17,015 bases of DNA from JANQKX01 sp039028695 (GTDB lineage Bacteria; Pseudomonadota; Alphaproteobacteria; Kiloniellales; Kiloniellaceae). Shown here piece by piece: positions 13,392 to 17,015 of this stretch; positions within the stretch are counted from its first letter, which is position 1, and each line of letters starts with the position of its first letter. Under the pieces are notes generated by a model. That model saw only the letters and a list, made by a program, of their open reading frames with translations, had not been told where the DNA came from and ran no database searches. The stretch covers positions 1 to 17,015 of the forward strand of contig JBCCHN010000113.1 of assembly GCA_039028695.1 (NCBI GenBank), given 5' to 3'. The position numbers and the translations under genes were made by a program.

Positions 13392-13976
13392 TTAGTCCCT
13401 ATCCTGCGGTGGTACATCGAAGGGATTTTGGGAGGACGCGGGTTGCTTGTCACGCCGAGATTCGGCCACCATCTTTTCAAGGACATCATCACCTTTTTCA
13501 AGAATTAGAGCGATCTGCCCATCGCGTTCTATTCGCGTGATATTGCCTTGGCTGTAATTCTCGTGCGTTTGGTCGATTAGACTTTCGCGAATATGGCTGA
13601 TTGGCTTGATAATCCGATAGAGCCAATAACCGGCAGTTGGGATGGATATCAGCACAATCGATCCGATCGCTAAAAAGCCGTGTTTCATGGCTTTGTCCCC
13701 ATGCCCAGAACCAGACATGTAGTAGGAAAATAATTTTGCCTCATCTATAGCATTGAATATTAGAGGGAAGGCGAGAATTCCCGTTGAGAGAGCCAACCAT
13801 AGAACAGGCTTCTTCCCTTCGTATCTATAGATTGAGTACCATTGACTGAGTACGAATGCTCCAACTCCGAGAAGGACAATAACGACCCCTGCAAATAGCA
13901 ATGCAACGCCAATTACGATCGCGATCATCAGACCTATTGATAGTTGCGCTGTTGCGGCATCATTTTGATTGCTCAA
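13392..13976 (-). CDS. Three-span membrane protein paired with the coupling ATPase
   Basis: I do not recognise a named family. The open frame starts at TTG 13988 (198 residues), and the spans in that numbering are: a long hydrophobic stretch at 18-49, a second at 61-81 and a third at 104-127. A soluble C-terminal tail of about 70 residues follows (polar, with ITRIERDGQIALILEKGDDV). No ATG lies near the start. I choose TTG 13976 (194 aa) because GGAG sits six bases before it. It ends two bases before the coupling ATPase start, so they are surely one operon. It probably anchors the ATPase in the membrane or contacts the channel. Confidence 0.72.
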   Translation of the reverse strand: MSNQNDAATAQLSIGLMIAIVIGVALLFAGVVIVLLGVGAFVLSQWYSIYRYEGKKPVLWLALSTGILAFPLIFNAIDEAKLFSYYMSGSGHGDKAMKHGFLAIGSIVLISIPTAGYWLYRIIKPISHIRESLIDQTHENYSQGNITRIERDGQIALILEKGDDVLEKMVAESRRDKQPASSQNPFDVPPQDRD

Positions 13977-13998
13977 CCTACTCTCCAATCGTCTTTTC

Positions 13999-14028
13999 TT
14001 GAATCTTATTAATGAGATATGATAAAAT
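13999..14028 (+). promoter_or_regulatory. Promoter candidate for the 14036 gene
   Basis: TTGAAT (13999-14004), an 18-base spacer and TAAAAT (14023-14028) form a plausible sigma70 promoter. The predicted start of the message is close to 14035, directly before ATG 14036. It lies within the divergent space to the membrane protein gene. Confidence 0.45.
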
Positions 14029-14035
14029 AGATATC

Positions 14036-14287
14036 ATGCATGAAGAAGAACTAGAAGGAGCCCTGTTTGAAGCCAAGTCCGACTGCAAGCAAGCAGCGCT
14101 TGGCGCGATTTCCAGCTTGATTTCGGTTTTCAATTTCAAAGCTGGATTGTGCAATTTCTTTCAAAATTTGATTGCAATAGTCGTATCAGTAAAGAAGCTC
14201 AGCGATTGCCTCGATAAGCTCGATTCTCTCAAAGAGAAAGCGGAGGTGCGGAGCATCCATAAGCTGCAATGTCAGCCTGAATTATGA
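14036..14287 (+). CDS. Unknown 83-aa protein
   Basis: I do not recognise this protein. It has an acidic start (MHEEELEGALFEAKSDCKQ), a hydrophobic middle (ALGAISSLISVFNFKAGL, then NFFQNLIAIVVSVKKL) and a charged coiled tail. It could be a peripheral membrane or helical-bundle protein. ATG 14012 is also in frame, but it lies upstream of the promoter's -10, so I prefer 14036, which would make a leaderless message. There is no ribosome site at either codon. It runs divergently from the membrane protein operon of the transfer block. Codon pattern supports coding only moderately; the gene could be a relic. Confidence 0.42.
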   Translation: MHEEELEGALFEAKSDCKQAALGAISSLISVFNFKAGLCNFFQNLIAIVVSVKKLSDCLDKLDSLKEKAEVRSIHKLQCQPEL

Positions 14288-14414
14288 TTCAGTTCAAAAA
14301 ACTAGGGCCAATGACAGTGGCCAGGAGAGCCGGTCAAGTGATCCCGCAGCGGCCGGTACGGCCGAGAGGACAGCACTTGAGGGGATCGGATGGCGTCACG
14401 CTATCGCCTGCCCT

Positions 14415-14430
14415 GTTTGATCCATCAAAC
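14415..14430. promoter_or_regulatory. Perfect operator-like dyad
   Basis: GTTTGAT and ATCAAAC flank CC, a 16-base nearly perfect palindrome. It is the size of a dimeric regulator site. No promoter is obvious at it. Confidence 0.35.
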
Positions 14431-14493
14431 CGGGCTGCCCAACGGCGAGTGTCAAAAAACCTTTGTCCGGATCTCGAGCAGCTTTTTTTGGAT

Positions 14494-14527
14494 CCGCCGA
14501 GGACCCGTGGATCCACATTCACGGCGG
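14494..14527. repeat. Nested inverted repeat around a 10-base palindrome
   Basis: CCGCCG (14494-14499) and CGGCGG (14522-14527) enclose the perfect palindrome GTGGATCCAC (14507-14516). Single-stranded DNA here could fold as a cruciform-like arm. No function is assigned. Confidence 0.4.
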
Positions 14528-14770
14528 CACAAACCGCTATTTTCTGCCCTTGTTACGGCCAACCGGCCAGCTCTAACGGCCTCTCTCGTGCCCTTCAGCT
14601 CGTGCCATCCGTGCAATCACCCGCCCGCGGCACGTGACAGCCATTAACCCCCGCGGCTGAATCATTTTGGATCTATCCAGGTCAAATTTCCTTTTCATCA
14701 AGCCAGCACCTTCAATCCGGCAGTGTCGCCAACCTGCCAGAACGCCGACCCGCGTACAGCAGATGCCCTT

Positions 14771-14810
14771 TCGTTGTCGGCACCCCCCAAAGGGTGCCCC
14801 CCAACAACGA
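14771..14810. repeat. Strong two-tier hairpin upstream of the 71-aa gene
   Basis: Outer arms TCGTTGT (14771-14777) and ACAACGA (14804-14810) enclose inner arms GGCACCC (14779-14785) and GGGTGCC (14792-14798) with loop CCCAAA. The two stems of 7 bp each are separated by an unequal bulge of 1 and 5 bases. It ends 95 bases before the 14906 start. It has no following T run, so it is not a simple terminator. A leader RNA structure or a folded single-stranded-DNA element are the alternatives. Confidence 0.75.
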
Positions 14811-14905
14811 AGAGGCCATTGCTGGACTCGTGCCGAATGCGCCCTGGGCTGTTTTGCGCAACTGCCGGGAATGGTCCCGGCCAAAAACAAAAAGGAGTAA
14901 AACCC

Positions 14906-15121
14906 ATGACCTATGAAAACCAAAACGATCGCGGCAACGGCGGTGAAAAAAACCAGCCCACACACATCGTCAAGAAGCGTGAAGGCTACGGCAAGAAAGC
15001 CACCTATGAACGCATTGGCGTTGCCTGGGAAAACATCGAGGACGGATCTCTTTACGTCCGAGTTTATGGCACCCAGATCATTAGCGGTGGTTTCACCTGC
15101 TACCCGATCGAAGAGCGATAA
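14906..15121 (+). CDS. Unknown 71-aa leading-region protein
   Basis: The protein starts with a polar Asn/Gly/Lys-rich segment (residues 1-30). It then has a compact domain of probable beta strands (YERIGVAWENIEDGSLYVRV, then YGTQIISGGFTCYPIEE). It looks like a small plasmid protein of a type common beside alphaproteobacterial mob genes, as I recall, but I know no assigned function. ATG 14906 follows an excellent ribosome site, AAAGGAG, with an 8-base gap. Reading direction is towards oriT and mobC. Upstream is the two-tier hairpin; downstream a stem-loop at 15217-15236. Codon use fits its neighbours, so coding is likely. Confidence 0.72.
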   Translation: MTYENQNDRGNGGEKNQPTHIVKKREGYGKKATYERIGVAWENIEDGSLYVRVYGTQIISGGFTCYPIEER

Positions 15122-15216
15122 CGCGCACCAGGCCATCCGGCCGGCCGGCGTGAGGTTCCACCCTCGCGCCGGTTTTCGCGTGCCCTCTCTGTTCTAGTCG
15201 ATTGGTTCCGCCTTAA

Positions 15217-15236
15217 CCGCGATCTGCTGATCGCGG
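15217..15236. other. Perfect 8-bp stem-loop after the 71-aa gene
   Basis: CCGCGATC (15217-15224) and GATCGCGG (15229-15236) surround the loop TGCT. It follows the 71-aa gene by 95 bases. No T run follows, so it may be a processing or pausing structure, or part of the oriT region. Confidence 0.5.
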
Positions 15237-15277
15237 CCGGCCCGCTAGCTTGGCCGGCGATCGCCACCCGTGGCGAT

Positions 15278-15335
15278 GTTATTCACGCCCTCACCGACCC
15301 GTTTGCGGTTCACTGACTTGCGGTGAATAACGGGT
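15278..15335. repeat. Overlapping inverted repeats in the oriT region
   Basis: GTTATTCAC (15278-15286) is inverted as GTGAATAAC (15323-15331). Inside and overlapping it, ACCCGTT (15297-15303) is inverted as AACGGGT (15329-15335). The two pairings cannot form at once. Such alternative arms beside a mob operon fit relaxosome or accessory-protein binding sites. Confidence 0.5.
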
Positions 15336-15358
15336 GCTTGTGACACGGTTACGGAAAA

Positions 15359-15414
15359 AGCTTGCAGGATTCAGAGTGTTATGGCAAAACTTCGCAACAG
15401 AGGGATAGCAAGCT
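15359..15414. other. Candidate oriT with an ATCCTGC nick-like sequence
   Basis: The minus strand carries ATCCTGC (complement of 15364-15370), which matches the nick core of IncP/IncI/Ti-type origins (consensus YATCCTGY) except for the first base. It lies inside the first arm of an inverted repeat, AGCTTGC (15359-15365) and GCAAGCT (15408-15414). The 646-base gap 15122-15767 in front of mobC has no gene and is where MOBP plasmids usually hold oriT. With this strand nicked, the mob genes would enter last, as is usual. The exact nick is inferred. Confidence 0.45.
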
Positions 15415-15550
15415 ATATTTTTGGTATCCAAAAAAGCTTGTTCAGGGGGCTCAATCGCAGCCCCCCAAAACCCCGGCTATGCCGCCCATACGGGCGACCT
15501 GGGACCTATCCCAGACGTAGCCAACGGTTCATCGTTGGATCATGATCTAA

Positions 15551-15564
15551 GGGCAATCGTGCCC
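15551..15564. repeat. Small hairpin between oriT candidate and mobC
   Basis: GGGCA and TGCCC flank ATCG (15551-15564). It is an alternative oriT or operator element. Beyond it, up to 15750, I see nothing else of note. Confidence 0.35.
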
Positions 15565-15767
15565 CTAGAAACCGCGACCAGGACTTGGAGATTTCCCTCT
15601 CCACCTGGACCGAGCCATGGCCCAACCGTGTGCCGATTGGATACGCACCAGGCTTACCACCTGGACCCGTGGAAGCGTTTCGACGCCCCACCCCGCCCAA
15701 TGTTTCGGCATTGGATAACGACCAAGGAAACGTCCCTTGGATGCGGTCAGAAAGGAGCCGCTTGGAC

Positions 15768-16121
15768 ATGAGTAAGAAAGGCCGGCCGAAGAAAGCTGAA
15801 CACGAAAAGCGTACAGCCCGCCTGCCCGCTGTGCGGCTCACAGTGGCAGAACGGATTGACCTTGATCTAAAAGCCGATGCCGCCGGCATCGAGCTTTCCG
15901 ATTGGGTCCGCCGCCAGCTAACCGCCGTGCCGATCAAGCGCCCCAAAATCACCCCGACAGATGCCAGCCTGATTACCGAGCTGAACCGGATCGGCAACAA
16001 CGTCAATCAGATTGCCCGCCAGCTTAATCGTGGCCGCGATCATGATCCGGAACATTTGGGCCATGTCATGTTTCAGCTCAACACTGTCCTTGAGAATTTG
16101 GTACGGCGGTATGATTCCTAA
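15768..16121 (+). CDS. mobC: MobC-like relaxosome accessory protein
   Basis: MobC proteins bind oriT as RHH dimers and help the relaxase melt and nick it. The 117-aa protein has a basic start (MSKKGRPKKAEHEKR), then a strand and two helices (VRLTVAERIDLDLKADAAG, then ELSDWVRRQL; about 23-51). Next comes the motif NRIGNNVNQIARQLNRG (about 72-88), the signature of bacterial mobilization proteins. The open frame extends back to 15585, but the ATG at 15768 has a good ribosome site (AAAGGAG, 10 bases upstream) and gives the usual length. Its last 11 bases overlap the relaxase gene, so the two are coupled. Confidence 0.88.
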   Translation: MSKKGRPKKAEHEKRTARLPAVRLTVAERIDLDLKADAAGIELSDWVRRQLTAVPIKRPKITPTDASLITELNRIGNNVNQIARQLNRGRDHDPEHLGHVMFQLNTVLENLVRRYDS

Positions 16122-17015
16122 CGTTGCCGATCGAGGAGCCAGCTTCAAAGGGATTGCCGCTTACCTCCTCCACGACAAGAAGGACGAGGAAGCCGAAGAA
16201 CACCTTTACACGTCCGATCGTGTTGAATGGACCGCCACCCGAAATTTTTACAAGGACAATCTAGATCCGGACATTGCCTTTAAGGTGATGGCGGCAACGG
16301 CCATGGATCAAGACCGGCTGAAACGACAAGCCGGCGTTCGCAAATCCGGCCAGCAATCAAAGGGCGCTGTTTATCACTATTCGATTGCCTGGCACCCGGA
16401 AGAAAACGGCAAGATCGATAAAGCCGAAATGATGAATGCGGCCGAACAATCGTTAGAGGCGATCGGCGCGCAAGATCGCCAGACCATGATTGTTTGCCAC
16501 AATGACGAAGATCACCCCCATGTGCATCTGGTCGTAAATTTGGTTTCCCAGGATGATGGCCGCAATCTGGTCGTTCATGCCGATTACAACAAGCTTGAGG
16601 CATGGGCATTGGAGTATCGCCGTGCCCGTGGTGAAGAGCTTCTTTATGTCCCTTCCCGCGAGGAAAAAGCACAGGCCAAGGAAGCCACCAAGCGCGGCGA
16701 AAAAGTCGATTTCGTTCGCGGCCAGAAATCCGTACCGCGCCACATGCTCAAAGATTACGAGCAAGCCCGTAAGGCCAACCCCCAAGCAGCCGACCGGGAG
16801 TTGAATAATCAACGTCAGCTCGACAAGGACTTGGCTACGCAGAGCATCCAGGACCGTGAGACCAGGGCGAAGGAAGCCCAAAGTCTGGAATGGCGTTTGA
16901 AAGTTGAGCTGAAGGACATCAACCGCCAAGCCGATGCCGCGATCCATCGGGCCGAGGATCTAATTAACAAGCAGTATGAGCCAGAGCGTACTGATCAAGC
17001 CGCACAGCATTTCAA
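16111..17015 (+). CDS. mobA: MOBP-type relaxase, N-terminal part (continues at base 1 of the window)
   Basis: The relaxase nicks oriT, stays bound to the 5-prime end and leads the strand into the recipient. The N-terminus MIPNVADRGASFKGIAAYLL holds the likely catalytic Tyr18. The metal-binding motif is HNDEDHPHVHLVVN (130-143) with His130, His135, His137 and His139, the MOBP-type three-histidine pattern. YHYSIAWHP (88-96) is the middle motif. The ATG at 16111 overlaps mobC and needs no ribosome site of its own. At base 16875 the sequence repeats base 1, and the frame continues through it to 679, giving about 480 aa. Bases 16875-17015 are the duplicate of 1-141, so nothing is truncated in reality. 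Confidence 0.92.
   Translation, partial: MIPNVADRGASFKGIAAYLLHDKKDEEAEEHLYTSDRVEWTATRNFYKDNLDPDIAFKVMAATAMDQDRLKRQAGVRKSGQQSKGAVYHYSIAWHPEENGKIDKAEMMNAAEQSLEAIGAQDRQTMIVCHNDEDHPHVHLVVNLVSQDDGRNLVVHADYNKLEAWALEYRRARGEELLYVPSREEKAQAKEATKRGEKVDFVRGQKSVPRHMLKDYEQARKANPQAADRELNNQRQLDKDLATQSIQDRETRAKEAQSLEWRLKVELKDINRQADAAIHRAEDLINKQYEPERTDQAAQHF
16875..17015. repeat. Right copy of terminal 141-bp direct repeat
   Basis: Identical to 1-141. It is the second copy of the circle overlap and lies inside the relaxase gene; one copy should be removed to get the 16,874-bp plasmid. Confidence 0.95.

Larger units (their letters stand above)
14288..14905. other. Non-coding leading-region stretch with dyads
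   Basis: No convincing gene is seen in these 618 bases; open frames on both strands have the look of chance frames (Pro/Arg/Ser-rich, no domains). The stretch holds several perfect dyads, of which three are listed separately. A T run at 14483-14489 follows no strong stem. The region lies between the 83-aa gene and a 71-aa gene and, if oriT is at 15359-15414 as proposed, it would be among the first DNA to enter a recipient. Confidence 0.6.

Noticed and set aside
14284..14647. Overlapping 117-aa and 85-aa plus-strand frames in 14284-14647
   Set aside because: Both are Pro/Arg/Ser-rich with no motif, and they share the same DNA in different frames without ribosome sites.
14573..15136. 187-aa minus-strand frame opposite the 71-aa gene
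   Set aside because: It is a shadow of the 71-aa gene, crosses the strong hairpin and ends in unrelated basic sequence.
15421..15771. Open frames before mobC (15421-15771, and 15585 as a longer mobC start)
   Set aside because: Only ATG 15768 has a ribosome site and gives MobC length; upstream residues are Pro-rich with no family likeness.
1..17015. CRISPR arrays, tRNA or rRNA genes
   Set aside because: No regular spacer-repeat pattern other than the iterons, and no tRNA-like cloverleaf or rRNA sequence was noticed by eye.

Overview
The window is one complete small circular plasmid in linear form. Its last 141 bases (16875-17015) are identical to its first 141 (1-141), and one relaxase gene reads in frame across the join, so the unit circle is 16,874 bp. 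The host is most likely an alphaproteobacterium. This is inferred from the iteron-regulated RPA-type RepA, the VirC1-like ParA with a small ribbon-helix-helix (RHH) partner, the MobC/MOBP relaxase pair and the moderate GC content. A genus cannot be fixed from the sequence; Acetobacteraceae or sphingomonad-like hosts are guesses.

Layout. Backbone: the relaxase C-terminus (to 679) is followed by a promoter inside a concentric dyad (690-756), parA, an RHH partner, convergent repA (1925-2995) and an iteron origin (3003-3168). A non-coding flank with stacked hairpins and a terminator follows. Accessory arc 1 (3.8-5.9 kb): a ParE/RelE toxin-antitoxin pair, a GIY-YIG nuclease coupled to an unknown 110-aa protein, and a divergent pair of small unknown genes. 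Accessory arc 2 (6.0-9.3 kb): a type II restriction-modification operon of the PstI/BsuBI family (predicted CTGCAG), then a convergent RHH gene led by a 29-aa single-span membrane protein. Recombination zone (9.4-10.96 kb): a remnant of one serine recombinase, an intact second one with a res-like region, and a class III nucleotide cyclase fragment cut by an IS3-family remnant.

Transfer block (10.98-14.0 kb): a coiled-coil protein, a VirD4/TraG-type coupling ATPase without a membrane segment, and a separate three-span membrane protein immediately upstream of it. No VirB-type channel genes are present, so the plasmid is mobilizable rather than self-transmissible. The remaining 14.0-16.1 kb holds a short unknown gene, a 618-base non-coding stretch with strong hairpins, a 71-aa gene, the likely oriT, mobC and the relaxase start.

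How the parts may work together: RepA/iterons replicate the plasmid, ParA/RHH partition it and may also act on the relaxosome as VirC1/VirC2 do, and the toxin-antitoxin and R-M modules stabilise and defend it. MobC and the relaxase nick oriT, and the plasmid's own coupling ATPase would dock the complex to a helper secretion system. The least explained parts are the split coupling-protein/membrane pair, two distant paralogous small proteins, the GIY-YIG bicistron, and a leading-region layout that could hold a single-stranded-DNA promoter.
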